Assembly (NCBI GenBank): GCA_910575105.1
Contig: CAJTDK010000003.1
Span: forward strand, 62,001-126,000
Reading direction: 5' to 3'
Length of the DNA stretch: 64,000 nucleotides
Origin: Lachnospiraceae bacterium
GTDB lineage: Bacteria; Bacillota; Clostridia; Lachnospirales; Lachnospiraceae
The notes below the pieces were generated by a model, which had not been told where the DNA came from, did no database searches, and was given only the letters and a program-made list of their open reading frames with translations. Positions within the stretch are counted from its first letter, which is position 1. Each line of letters opens with the position of its first letter. The translations under genes were made by a program, and so were the position numbers. This document shows, in pieces, positions 34,966 to 43,491 of this stretch.

Positions 34966-34994
34966 AGTATATTACTTCTTTTTTTCCCTGTCAA
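34966..34994 (-). promoter_or_regulatory. Sigma-A promoter of the main flagellar operon
   Basis: Read leftward, TTGACA (34989-34994), 17-nt spacer, TATACT (34966-34971): an exact -35 and a five-of-six -10. It is the only strong promoter seen upstream of flgB and could drive the ~30-kb leftward cluster. Predicted start is near 34959, leaving a leader of about 120 nt. Confidence 0.8.
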
Positions 34995-35043
34995 CCTTTA
35001 TGCGCGATCATTCCATATATTTCACAAACAATTCAAAACATAT

Positions 35044-35787
35044 TTATAAAAAGGTACTGGCACTGCTGTTCTCATCTCCGTCAACGTCCAGTATGCTCTG
35101 AAGCTTCTGCTGCATCTGGAGCTGCATCAGCTGGACGAACAGCTTGCACAGGTCGTCGCTTGCTGACCCCAGCGTCTGAACCGCCGTATCAGCCTGCTCC
35201 TGAACGCTGCCATCCGCCGCCTGCACATTCACGCTCTGGTTGATATTAAAGTCCTCTCCAGCGTACTCGAGCACACGCTTCACATAATTCTGTGTCTCTT
35301 TAAACGGAGGGATCCCCCCGTACTTCGCAACATTTCCGCTGCCTGCATTGTAAGCTGCAAGCGCCAGCTTCGTATCTCCGTCATACTTATCCAAAAGCTT
35401 CGCAAGATACCGGGAACCCGCCATGATATTCTGCTTTGCATCATATGCGTTCGTCACTCCCAGACTCTTTGCCGTCGCCGGCATGAGCTGCATGACGCCC
35501 ATAGCGCCGCAATGGGACGTCGCGGACGCCCTAAAATTCGACTCCGCCTTCCCCACCGCCTTCAGCAGACGGATATCTACCCCCGTCTCTCTGGACGCCT
35601 CCTCGAAGATCTCATCCATCGGCGTCGAAATACCGCCGGAGTTCTTAACCGCCGTATTCTTAAGCACCTGGCCGAAGCTGCTCTGGCCGTAATTACCATA
35701 GCTGCCATAATTGCTACCATAAAGCCCATAGCTGCTGCCCGTACCGGAATACAGCCCCAAAAGCTGATACAATTGACTGATGTCCAT
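35044..35787 (-). CDS. Lytic transglycosylase (SLT domain), flagellum-associated
   Basis: A 247-residue protein with a Gly/Ser/Tyr-rich N-terminus and a soluble-lytic-transglycosylase domain: catalytic Glu in VGKAESNFRASATS, then GAMGVMQLMPATAKSLGV and LALAAYNAGSGNVAKYGGIPPFKETQNYVKRVL. It cuts glycan strands, probably to let the rod pass the cell wall. No clear signal peptide is seen, so export through the flagellar gate is possible (inference). It lies just upstream of the flgB promoter and is read in the same direction, ending 50 nt before it. Confidence 0.9.
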   Translation of the reverse strand: MDISQLYQLLGLYSGTGSSYGLYGSNYGSYGNYGQSSFGQVLKNTAVKNSGGISTPMDEIFEEASRETGVDIRLLKAVGKAESNFRASATSHCGAMGVMQLMPATAKSLGVTNAYDAKQNIMAGSRYLAKLLDKYDGDTKLALAAYNAGSGNVAKYGGIPPFKETQNYVKRVLEYAGEDFNINQSVNVQAADGSVQEQADTAVQTLGSASDDLCKLFVQLMQLQMQQKLQSILDVDGDENSSASTFL

Positions 35788-35890
35788 AATTATTTCCCTC
35801 CATGCTTTGTATTTGTTACCGTCCGCTGTGCGACTGGTAATTATCTTGTATCATTTTCTCACGGTCTGCGCGGCAAATGCGCAAACCCAC

Positions 35891-35902
35891 GTGAACAGTA
35901 AC
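35891..35902. repeat. Single arm of the dispersed palindromic repeat
   Basis: GTGAACAGTAAC is identical to the right arm of the element at 41337-41386, but the matching left arm is not recognisable. The gap 35788-36015 holds this remnant and the PilZ gene ribosome site; no other feature was found. Confidence 0.5.
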
Positions 35903-36015
35903 ACGTCGTGACCAGCATCTTTTATTTTCTAACTAAAATAACTTGTATTTTCTATATTTACACGGTATGATAATAGAATATCACATATTTTTGAAATTTG
36001 AAAGGAGCAATGACT

Positions 36016-36693
36016 ATGTTTCTAACAGAATGCAAACAGGCAGTCATCTACACCACAGAAGACCTCTTTCTGTGCGATGCTGCCGTATCCCATATCAGCG
36101 AGGATTCGGCTACCCTCACTGTGACTAAAAGCAACGCTAACCTTTCACTCACAGAAGCCCATATTACTTTCTTCGACTCCTCCAAAGGACTGGTTACATA
36201 TTCCTGCGAACTCTCCGGGTTTAAAAAATCAAAGCGCGTATCAAGCAATGAATATTACTTTACCCGCTGTACAGCCCTCGAGCAGCTCTCTGTGATGCAG
36301 AGGCGCAACGACATCAAAGTGCCTGTCAACATCTCCGTCGGCCTCTCGGGCCGGACGCAGAAAGGCTATTTGTCAAATGTTCCCGCCACTGTGTGGAACA
36401 TCAGCGCAGGAGGAGTTTTTCTCACCAGCCACGAGTCATTTACCATAGGCGATGTGGTGGAATTTCGTTTTTCCACCTCCGACCTGCCTTCCATCGCCCT
36501 TCAGGCGGAGATCCTGCGCATACAAGAGCACCGGCACCTGCGCAAGATCATCGGTTCTAAGGCCGACGACAAGGAGCTGATCGGATACGGCTGCCGCTTT
36601 ATCCGGCTTCCCTCCCGCGCCGAATCACAGATCCGTAATTTTGTATTCCGCCAGGACCTGATCCACCGCAGATGGATCTCTTCTATGGAATAA
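36016..36693 (+). CDS. PilZ-domain cyclic-di-GMP-binding protein
   Basis: A 225-residue cytoplasmic protein with a YcgR-like N-terminal beta domain (about 1-95) and a C-terminal PilZ domain. The PilZ site reads MQRRNDIKVPV (RRxxxK instead of the usual RRxxxR) followed by WNISAGGVFL (N/DxSxxG conserved). YcgR-type proteins brake the motor by contacting FliG or MotA when cyclic-di-GMP is high. The Lys in place of the second Arg may weaken binding. AAAGGAG lies 9 nt before the chosen ATG. It is the only rightward gene between the flagellar operon and cheA. Confidence 0.85.
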   Translation: MFLTECKQAVIYTTEDLFLCDAAVSHISEDSATLTVTKSNANLSLTEAHITFFDSSKGLVTYSCELSGFKKSKRVSSNEYYFTRCTALEQLSVMQRRNDIKVPVNISVGLSGRTQKGYLSNVPATVWNISAGGVFLTSHESFTIGDVVEFRFSTSDLPSIALQAEILRIQEHRHLRKIIGSKADDKELIGYGCRFIRLPSRAESQIRNFVFRQDLIHRRWISSME

Positions 36694-36755
36694 GCGCCGC
36701 GGTTCACTTCACAGTCAACCGGCAATATGCAATAATCCTTAGCACTCCTGCCCCG

Positions 36756-37151
36756 CTACTGGGCAGGAGCTTCTTTTATCTCTTCCGTGGCTTCCTCTGC
36801 GCCGCCTTCCGAAGCGCCAGATCCGCTCTCCTCCGCCGCGTCTCCTTCTCCCGTCTCTTCACCGCCGGTCTCTTCTTTCTTCCCCGGCACATAGTTCAGG
36901 AAATAAACGTATATATCGATAATCGCCTGATAAAGCTCCGGCGGGATCTCCGCCCCAAGGTTGAGCTGCGTCAGCATCGTGGCAAGAGAATTGTCCTCAT
37001 AGACCGGAACACCGGACTCTCTCGCTACCTCCACCATCTTCTCTGCTATGTAGCCCATACCCGAAGCTACGATGATCGGAGCCGCATTCTTATTCTCGTC
37101 GTAAGACAGGGCTACTGCCTTCTTATTCAGCATATCATTAAATCTTGACAT
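36756..37151 (-). CDS. FlhB C-terminal-like protein (YlqH type)
   Basis: A 131-residue soluble protein resembling the cytoplasmic end of FlhB (AVALSYDENKNAAPIIVASGMGYIAEKMVEVARESGVPVYEDNSLATMLTQLNLGAEIPPELYQAIIDIYVYF) but beginning after, and therefore lacking, the NPTH autocleavage motif. It carries an added Glu/Gly-rich tail. Similar stand-alone proteins (FlhX, YlqH) can partly replace the FlhB C-fragment. The start at 37151 overlaps the preceding gene by 14 bp, so the two are coupled. Confidence 0.85.
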   Translation of the reverse strand: MSRFNDMLNKKAVALSYDENKNAAPIIVASGMGYIAEKMVEVARESGVPVYEDNSLATMLTQLNLGAEIPPELYQAIIDIYVYFLNYVPGKKEETGGEETGEGDAAEESGSGASEGGAEEATEEIKEAPAQ

Positions 37152-38574
37152 TGATCGAATTCTTCCTTTCAAATATCTGCGGAAACGCCTCCGAGATCGC
37201 TATGGATTCCTTGCTGCTCCCAAAAAACAACTCTTTTCCGGTAAGCCCGTTGTCCGCCAGTACTTCTGCGACCTTGTTCCGGATCTCTTTTTCTTTGTCT
37301 TTAAGCGCGTCGGGATAATTAAGCTGCATATTCACCTTCTTGTCCTGGTAGACAAAGAACAGGTCAAAAAAACCTACATTCTGGATATCGAACTTTACAA
37401 GTCCCTGAATCACCCGGTCCTTATCGCCTTCTGACGTGCCTTTCCCCGCATCCGGATCCACCCACATCTCTGTAAAGGTGAGATTGCCGTTCACCTGCAT
37501 GGGCAGCATCATATGGAGCACCGGCATGTACACGCTTTCGTTGAGCAGAATCGAGGTCATCATATTCTTGAACACCTGCTTCTGCTCTACGTTCGCCCCC
37601 TGCTGCATTCCGTTCTGGATCATGGAGACAAAGCCTTTCATCCACTTATTCTTCCCGATGGTCTTTTCAAAATCCGTAGACTCTAATACCCGCAGAAGGG
37701 TATGGGTCTCGAAGCCTTTAAAATATTTCTGCATGGCAGAGTATTCCATCAGCTGTTCAAACCGCTCAAGTACCCTCGCCGCGTCGCCGTTCTCATAGCG
37801 CGCCGTAAGAGCCGCCAGGAATGCCGCCCCCTCGCGGACGCCTCCCCGGTCATGGGTCCCGCTGATATATTTATTCAGGTAGGGCAGCATCTTGCCTTTG
37901 ATCAGCGCGGCGTTCTCCTCCGTACTCCCCGGCCCGCTGCCGCCGCCGAACTTAAGCTGCTGCTCCATCTCTTCCATCTTTTCCCGTCCGCTCTGGAGCA
38001 TCCCGCTCTTGATCTCCTTAATGGTCTGCTCGATCTCCTTAAGAATATGCTTTCCTTCCGCCATGTCCGTATAACGCTTCATGAAGTCGAGTATCCCTGC
38101 CCTGAGCTCCACATTCTTCGTCTCACCCATCACCTGGCGCAGCAGTGAAAAGAATGCTCCTTGAAAACGGATAGATGCATCCCCCTGTTCTTTTAAAAAT
38201 GCAAGCATATTCTCCGGGTCTACCTGGATCATCTCAAGGAACTGCGCCATCTCCTGCGCTAACCCTTCGCCCATCCCTGCCTTCACCTGATTGGTCAGCT
38301 GCTCAAAAAAGACCGTGGCAAACTCCTCGGTCATCACTCCCTCAGACTTCATCTGGGAGATAAACCCTTCAAAATTAGATTGATACTGGAACTTAAGCCC
38401 TACGTTCTGCTCTTCCGCTGCCGAATCGCTCCTTGCATCCGCCCGCACGACCTTGTTTGGATTCACCGGTCCCTGAATACGCGGATCCTCACGGTTTTGC
38501 ATATCGGCTCTTGGCTGCGACATGTTGTCATAATTCCCTGCCATGGGAGTAGTGACTCTCAAAATATTAGACAT
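37138..38574 (-). CDS. Unknown flagellum-associated protein, YlqG/FliK-like placement
   Basis: A 478-residue soluble protein I do not recognise as a named family. It is helix-rich through residues 60-330. The C-terminal 140 residues (MLPMQVNGNLTFTEMWVDPDAG...VKFDIQNVGFFDLFFVYQDKKVNMQLNYPDALKDKEKEIRNKVAEVL) have a beta-beta-alpha rhythm like the FliK C-terminal domain. Its coupling with an FlhB-C-like gene mirrors ylqG-ylqH of Bacillus. It could act in substrate-specificity control, but that is inference. The start at 38574 follows AGGTGA and excludes a Lys/Tyr-rich extension. Confidence 0.65.
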   Translation of the reverse strand: MSNILRVTTPMAGNYDNMSQPRADMQNREDPRIQGPVNPNKVVRADARSDSAAEEQNVGLKFQYQSNFEGFISQMKSEGVMTEEFATVFFEQLTNQVKAGMGEGLAQEMAQFLEMIQVDPENMLAFLKEQGDASIRFQGAFFSLLRQVMGETKNVELRAGILDFMKRYTDMAEGKHILKEIEQTIKEIKSGMLQSGREKMEEMEQQLKFGGGSGPGSTEENAALIKGKMLPYLNKYISGTHDRGGVREGAAFLAALTARYENGDAARVLERFEQLMEYSAMQKYFKGFETHTLLRVLESTDFEKTIGKNKWMKGFVSMIQNGMQQGANVEQKQVFKNMMTSILLNESVYMPVLHMMLPMQVNGNLTFTEMWVDPDAGKGTSEGDKDRVIQGLVKFDIQNVGFFDLFFVYQDKKVNMQLNYPDALKDKEKEIRNKVAEVLADNGLTGKELFFGSSKESIAISEAFPQIFERKNSINVKI

Positions 38575-38640
38575 TTTTTCACCTACTACTATTTTTCTAT
38601 TAATTTTTTCGATTTTGGGTCGATATATATGTTTATAAAA

Positions 38641-38663
38641 TGTGTTGACATTAGAGTAACACA
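38641..38663. promoter_or_regulatory. Inverted repeat between the divergent YlqG-like gene and cheA
   Basis: TGTGTT (38641-38646) and AACACA (38658-38663) are exact complements spaced 11 bp apart and centred in the 153-bp divergent intergenic region, with TTGACA overlapping the left arm. This is a typical place for an operator. No promoter here is convincing on both boxes. Confidence 0.4.
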
Positions 38664-38727
38664 TCTAACTCTCTGTTGGCAATATTTTAAGATAAATTTA
38701 TTAATAAGATAAGGTGGTGCGAACACT

Positions 38728-40833
38728 ATGGATGCTTCTATGGAAAGCTTGTTAGAGACTTATCTCTTTGAAACTAACTCCCTGCTTGACGGGTTGGACG
38801 AACTCCTGATTAACGCTGAAAAGATCGGGGACTTTTCTGAGGATGACGTTAACGAAATCTTCCGCAGCATGCACACAATAAAAGGTTCTTCTGCAATGCT
38901 CGAATTCAATGGTCTTATGGAGATTGCCCATCATATAGAAGATCTTTTCTTCTATATCCGTGAAAACGGCATTGATTCTCTGGATCAGACGCATAAGAGC
39001 GAACTTTTTAACCTGATGTTCAAATCAACTGACAAACTTCGTTCAGAGATTGAAAAGGTTGAGAACAACGAACCGCTCGAAACTAATATCGACAGCTTTG
39101 TGGGGGAAATTAACGGACTGCTGAAAAAGATTTCGGGAGAAGGGTCAGATACCGACGACTCCAAGGACAGCGGCAAGGCCGAGGCCCCTGCTGAGAGCGC
39201 AAAAGCGGCTATCCCTGTATCGGTCAGCGATATTCCTTACTTTATTCACGTTTATTTTGAAGACGGATGCGGCATGGAGAACCTGCGCGCATTTATGATC
39301 GTGAATGCCCTTCAGGAAAGGGAGCTTGAATTTACTTATTATCCGGATGATATCGACCGCAATCCGGACAGCGCCGAAAAGATCATCGAGGATGGTTTTT
39401 ACATCGGTTTTCATACGGAGGAGGCGTTGGAAAATGGCGCTACCGTAGTCGGGAACGCTCAGAATATTCGTTCTTATGAGATGATGGAGAACCAGGAGTC
39501 TCCCGCTCCGGAAGAGCACGAACCGGAAGAGAAAGCGGCGCCTGCCGAGAAGAAAGCGGCCCCACCGGCAGCTTCCGCTCCGGCAAAGAACAAGTCGGAC
39601 GCGGCTCCGGCAAAGCGGAAAGAGGCGGCATCCCACGGTGCTGTCAAACAGGACCTGATCAGTGTCAACCTGTCCAAGCTCGACGCATTGATGGCGCTGG
39701 TAGGAGAGATCGTTATCACAGAGTCGATGGTTACTTCCTCTCCGGATCTTCAGGGCCTTAATCTTGATAACTTTAACAAATCCGCGCGCCAGCTGCGCAA
39801 GCTGACCGACGACCTTCAGGATATCTCCATGTCTCTGCGTATGGTATCCGTATCCGGCGTCTTCCAGAAGATGAACCGTATCGTGCGGGATATGAAGCAG
39901 AACCTGAACAGGGATGTACGTCTTACCATCATCGGTGAGAACACCGAGGTGGACAAGACGATCGTGGACGGTATCGGCGATCCGCTGATGCATATTGTCC
40001 GTAACGCTATCGACCACGGTATTGAGGAGAACGTAGAGGACCGTATCGCTGCCGGCAAGGATCCGCAGGGCGAGGTTATCCTCTCTGCTACCCACACGGG
40101 AAGCGAGGTTATCATCTCCGTATCCGACGACGGCCGGGGCATGGATACTGACGCCATCCTCGCAAAAGCAGCGCGCAACGGAATCCTGACCAAGCCGGAG
40201 TCCGATTATTCCCAGAAGGAGATCCTGATGCTTTTGATGACGCCCGGCTTTTCGACCAACACGGAAGTTACCGAGTATTCCGGGCGTGGCGTAGGACTTG
40301 ACGTTGTAAAAAAGAACGTCGAAGCTATCGGCGGCGTGGTAAGTATTACAAGTGAATTAGGCAAGGGAAGCTGTACAACACTGAAGATCCCGCTTACTCT
40401 GGCGATCGCAGACGGTATGGAGATTTCCGTCGGCAAGTCTATCTTCACTGTTCCGATCTCCAACATCAGGCAGTCCTTTAAGTCAACAGAGTCGGAGATC
40501 ATACTTGATCCAGCAGGACATGAGATGATCCGCTGCATGGATGCCTTTTATCCGATCGTGCGCGCTCATGAGCTTTACAACATCCCGGACGCGTGCACTA
40601 AGATTGACGACGGTATCCTGATGTGGGTAGAAGCAAGTGACAAATCCTATTGTCTGTTTGTTGATAAGCTGATCGGGGAGCACCAGGTTGTTGTGAAGCC
40701 TCTTCCGCCGTATCTGCAGCAGTTCCATATTAAAGATTCCGGTATCAGCGGATGCACGATTCTCGGAGATGGAAACATTAGTATCATTCTTGATATAGCT
40801 CATGTTTATGAAGCTGCAAGAGGAATATTTTAG
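38728..40833 (+). CDS. cheA: Chemotaxis histidine kinase CheA
   Basis: The 701-residue kinase has a P1 domain with phospho-acceptor His49 (RSMHTIKGSSAMLEF), a CheY/CheB-binding P2 domain (about 165-245), an Ala/Pro/Lys-rich linker, dimerisation P3 (VGEIVITESMVTS), a P4 ATPase with N box (HIVRNAIDHGIEE), G1 (DDGRGMD) and G2 (GRGVGLDVVKKNVEAIGG), and a CheW-like P5. It heads the rightward cheA-cheW-cheR-cheB operon. AAGGTGGTG lies ahead of the ATG. All catalytic elements are intact. Confidence 0.97.
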   Translation: MDASMESLLETYLFETNSLLDGLDELLINAEKIGDFSEDDVNEIFRSMHTIKGSSAMLEFNGLMEIAHHIEDLFFYIRENGIDSLDQTHKSELFNLMFKSTDKLRSEIEKVENNEPLETNIDSFVGEINGLLKKISGEGSDTDDSKDSGKAEAPAESAKAAIPVSVSDIPYFIHVYFEDGCGMENLRAFMIVNALQERELEFTYYPDDIDRNPDSAEKIIEDGFYIGFHTEEALENGATVVGNAQNIRSYEMMENQESPAPEEHEPEEKAAPAEKKAAPPAASAPAKNKSDAAPAKRKEAASHGAVKQDLISVNLSKLDALMALVGEIVITESMVTSSPDLQGLNLDNFNKSARQLRKLTDDLQDISMSLRMVSVSGVFQKMNRIVRDMKQNLNRDVRLTIIGENTEVDKTIVDGIGDPLMHIVRNAIDHGIEENVEDRIAAGKDPQGEVILSATHTGSEVIISVSDDGRGMDTDAILAKAARNGILTKPESDYSQKEILMLLMTPGFSTNTEVTEYSGRGVGLDVVKKNVEAIGGVVSITSELGKGSCTTLKIPLTLAIADGMEISVGKSIFTVPISNIRQSFKSTESEIILDPAGHEMIRCMDAFYPIVRAHELYNIPDACTKIDDGILMWVEASDKSYCLFVDKLIGEHQVVVKPLPPYLQQFHIKDSGISGCTILGDGNISIILDIAHVYEAARGIF

Positions 40834-40855
40834 AGATAGATGAGGAGGTAACAAC

Positions 40856-41323
40856 ATGGCAGAAACAACTGTTGATATTATTGAAACCGAAGAAGGGCAA
40901 AGCCCTAAGAACATTCAGCGGTTCCTTACTTTTGTGTCCGACAATATTACTTTCGGCGTCAGCACGGATTATGTTATTGAGATCATTTCCAGCTACATGA
41001 TCTGCACGCTGCCGATGGTTCCTGATTATATCAAGGGAATCATCAATCTGCGCGGCCAGACGATCCCGATCATCGATATCCGTCTCCGCATGGGGAAGAT
41101 GCCCCAGGATTATACGGATGCTACCTGCATTATCATCCTTGAGATCAAGGATATCTCCGTGGGTATCGTCGTTGATTCTGTAACGCAGGTACTGGATATT
41201 GATCTGGACAGGATATCTCCGATCCCGACGCAGAACCAGCAGGAGCTGACCTCTTCCATGATCTCCAGGGAAGATGGTTCGGTCATTCTCTTCCTTGACT
41301 GTGAGGAGCTGATCAGTCAGTAA
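40856..41323 (+). CDS. cheW: Chemotaxis coupling protein CheW
   Basis: A 155-residue adaptor linking receptors to CheA (FLTFVSDNITFGVSTDYVIEIISS...GIINLRGQTIPIIDIRLRMG...GIVVDSVTQVLDI). GAGGAGGTAACAAC precedes the ATG 22 nt after cheA. A dispersed palindromic repeat follows its stop, and may form a hairpin that separates cheA-cheW from cheR-cheB mRNA levels. Confidence 0.95.
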   Translation: MAETTVDIIETEEGQSPKNIQRFLTFVSDNITFGVSTDYVIEIISSYMICTLPMVPDYIKGIINLRGQTIPIIDIRLRMGKMPQDYTDATCIIILEIKDISVGIVVDSVTQVLDIDLDRISPIPTQNQQELTSSMISREDGSVILFLDCEELISQ

Positions 41324-41336
41324 TGGGATTACATTA

Positions 41337-41386
41337 GTTACTGTTCACCCGCGGCAGCAGTATGCAGAACCCGCGTGAACAGTAAC
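41337..41386. repeat. Dispersed palindromic repeat, copy 2 (most intact)
   Basis: GTTACTGTTCAC and GTGAACAGTAAC are perfect 12-bp complementary arms, with GC-rich inner flanks (CGCGG, CCGCG) and a 26-bp centre. It lies between cheW and cheR, without a T-run. It defines the family to which 3030-3072, 45191-45336 and 35891-35902 belong. Confidence 0.85.
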
Positions 41387-41416
41387 TTATATTATATGAA
41401 GTAAGGAGCTTACAGT

Positions 41417-42229
41417 ATGTTATCACTTAATGAGAACGATTTCCGAAAGCTTATCACCTTTATTAAAGGCCGTTTTGGGATTGATCTTTCACAAAAGCGG
41501 CAGTTGATTGTCGGAAGGCTTTCTAATACCGTCGTGTCGATGGGGTACTCTACCTTCACCGAATACATCGACCATATCCTGTCTCAGAAAAACCCGCAGG
41601 ATATTGAGCTTATGCTGAATAAATTGACTACCAATTACACCTTTTTCCTGAGGGAGTCCGCTCATTTTGATTATTTCAGAGATACGGTACTTCCTTATCT
41701 GGAGAAGACCAAGCGCGACCATGTCTTAAGTATCTGGAGCGCAGGCTGTTCATCCGGACAGGAGCCTTACACCCTGTCCATGATCCTTAAAGAGTATTTC
41801 GGCTCTAAGCCCGGCAACTGGGACACCCGCGTCCTGGCTACAGATATTTCCCAGAATGCCTTAAGGGCGGCCGCGGATGGCATTTACGACGAGGAATCCC
41901 TAAGTGCGGTTCCCGCTGCGTGGAAGCAGAAATATTTCAAACGTACTAATGAACCCGGTGTCTATCAGGTGGCGGATATCCTGAAGAGCAACGTGATCTT
42001 TAGAACCTTCAATCTGATGGATCCCATTCGTTTTAAACTGAAATTTGACGTAATTTTTTGCCGTAATGTAATGATTTATTTTGATCAGCAGACGAAGGAC
42101 GCCCTTGTACAGCGGTTCTACAATGCTACTGTGCCCGGCGGTTATCTGTTCATCGGTCATTCGGAGAGTTTAAATAAGGCGACAACTCCTTATAAATATC
42201 TCATGCCATCGGGCTACCGCAAAGAATAA
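41417..42229 (+). CDS. cheR: Chemoreceptor methyltransferase CheR
   Basis: CheR methylates receptor glutamates using S-adenosylmethionine. The 270-residue protein has an N-terminal helical domain (LITFIKGRFGIDLSQKRQLIVGRL) and a SAM-binding domain (LSIWSAGCSSGQEPYTLSMIL, VLATDISQNALRAA, DVIFCRNVMIYFD). AAGGAGCTTACAGT precedes the ATG. It is complete and lies 35 nt from cheB. Confidence 0.96.
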   Translation: MLSLNENDFRKLITFIKGRFGIDLSQKRQLIVGRLSNTVVSMGYSTFTEYIDHILSQKNPQDIELMLNKLTTNYTFFLRESAHFDYFRDTVLPYLEKTKRDHVLSIWSAGCSSGQEPYTLSMILKEYFGSKPGNWDTRVLATDISQNALRAAADGIYDEESLSAVPAAWKQKYFKRTNEPGVYQVADILKSNVIFRTFNLMDPIRFKLKFDVIFCRNVMIYFDQQTKDALVQRFYNATVPGGYLFIGHSESLNKATTPYKYLMPSGYRKE

Positions 42230-42264
42230 ACCGGACGGCAATGTCAAAAAGAAAGGTACTTGCA

Positions 42265-43389
42265 ATGGCAAACAAAAAAATAAAAGTATTAATTGTTGAT
42301 GATTCTCTTGTATTTGTGAATTTTCTCTCTAAAGAGCTTCCTCTTGCAGACAGCAACATCGAAATTGTCGGTTATGCCATGAATGCGGCGGATGCCATGC
42401 GTAAGATTCCGATTACAAAACCAGATGTCGTCACCCTTGATGTGGAGATGCCGCGAACCAACGGAATAGATTTTTTGAAAGAGCTGCTTCCTAAGCATCT
42501 TCTTCCCGTAATTCTGGTGTCCTCCCTGAATGTAAGCGTATTCGACGCCCTTTCCAACGGGGCTGTTGATTTTGTTAAGAAACCGGACATGAGCCGCAAT
42601 TACAGCGCGCGGGTCTTCATACAGAATCTGGCCTCCAAAATCAACATTGCTTCTAATGCGACGGTGAAGCTTCCGAGAGTATTCCGCGGAAGCGCCGCTC
42701 TGAAAAAGGATAATGCGCCCCAGGCATCAGCGTCCGCACCGTCTATAGCTATCCGCAAGCCGGTGCTTTCTTCGATCGCCGCCCCGAAGCTCACGAACCG
42801 CAGCCTGAAGCTTAACGACCTGATCATCGCCCTTGGAGCCTCCACCGGAGGAACGGAAGCGACCCTGCAGGTATTAGAGCAGCTTCCTGCCGATATACCG
42901 GGCATGGTGATCACACAGCACATGCCGGAGGGCTTCACCAATATGTATGCGCAGCGCCTGAACCGCCTGTGCAAGATGGAGGTCAAAGAAGCGGTAAACG
43001 GCGATGTGGTCCGCAGAGGTCTCGTACTCATCGCACCGGGCGGCGAGTGCCAGATGAAGGTAGTCCGTCTCGGCGGACACTATACTGTGCGCATATATCC
43101 CGGCGAAAAGGTAAGTGGACACCGTCCTTCCGTAGATGTCCTCTTCCAGTCCGTAGCGCAGGCTGCCAAATCCGGCGCGGTAGGCATCATCCTTACCGGC
43201 ATGGGACAGGACGGGGCTTACGGGCTTTTGGATATGCATAAGGCCGGTGCTTATACGATCGGTCAGGATAAAGATTCCTGCGTAGTGTATGGGATGCCTA
43301 TGGTCGCTCAGAATATCGGCGCGGTTACTGTGCAGGCGTCGTGTGCGAATATCCCTTCGGTGCTGATGAATTATCTGAACACCTTATAA
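42265..43389 (+). CDS. cheB: Chemoreceptor methylesterase CheB
   Basis: Receiver domain with phospho-acceptor Asp59 (VVTLDVEMPRTNG), a linker, and a methylesterase domain carrying the catalytic Ser in LGASTGGTEA, His in TQHMPEGF and Asp in GMGQDGAYG. CheB removes methyl or amide groups from receptors, opposing CheR. The start at 42265 is preferred because AAAGG lies 8 nt upstream; an in-frame ATG at 42241 has only a weak site. It is last in the operon, ahead of the terminator at 43419-43472. Confidence 0.96.
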   Translation: MANKKIKVLIVDDSLVFVNFLSKELPLADSNIEIVGYAMNAADAMRKIPITKPDVVTLDVEMPRTNGIDFLKELLPKHLLPVILVSSLNVSVFDALSNGAVDFVKKPDMSRNYSARVFIQNLASKINIASNATVKLPRVFRGSAALKKDNAPQASASAPSIAIRKPVLSSIAAPKLTNRSLKLNDLIIALGASTGGTEATLQVLEQLPADIPGMVITQHMPEGFTNMYAQRLNRLCKMEVKEAVNGDVVRRGLVLIAPGGECQMKVVRLGGHYTVRIYPGEKVSGHRPSVDVLFQSVAQAAKSGAVGIILTGMGQDGAYGLLDMHKAGAYTIGQDKDSCVVYGMPMVAQNIGAVTVQASCANIPSVLMNYLNTL

Positions 43390-43418
43390 ATGCACGCATT
43401 ATAATAATGAAAAAACAA

Positions 43419-43472
43419 ACCACTCATTATTTTATGGTCGGCTAACCGTCTGGCCATAAAATAATGGGTGGT
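43419..43472. terminator. Bidirectional intrinsic terminator
   Basis: Nineteen-base arms (43419-43437 and 43454-43472) pair with one wobble around a 16-nt loop. T-rich sequence follows on both strands (TTCTTATAC rightward; GTTTGTTTTTTC leftward), so it can end both the cheAWRB operon and the convergent gene at 43492-44208. Confidence 0.85.
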
Positions 43473-43491
43473 TCTTATACATTCATTTTTA

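Noticed and set aside
38676-38704. cheA promoter TTGGCA-N17-TATTAA
   Set aside because: The predicted transcript would start at the ribosome site itself, and both boxes are weak. Not called.
39145-40095. A 316-codon leftward frame opposite cheA
   Set aside because: Antisense shadow of a strongly supported gene, with no family features.
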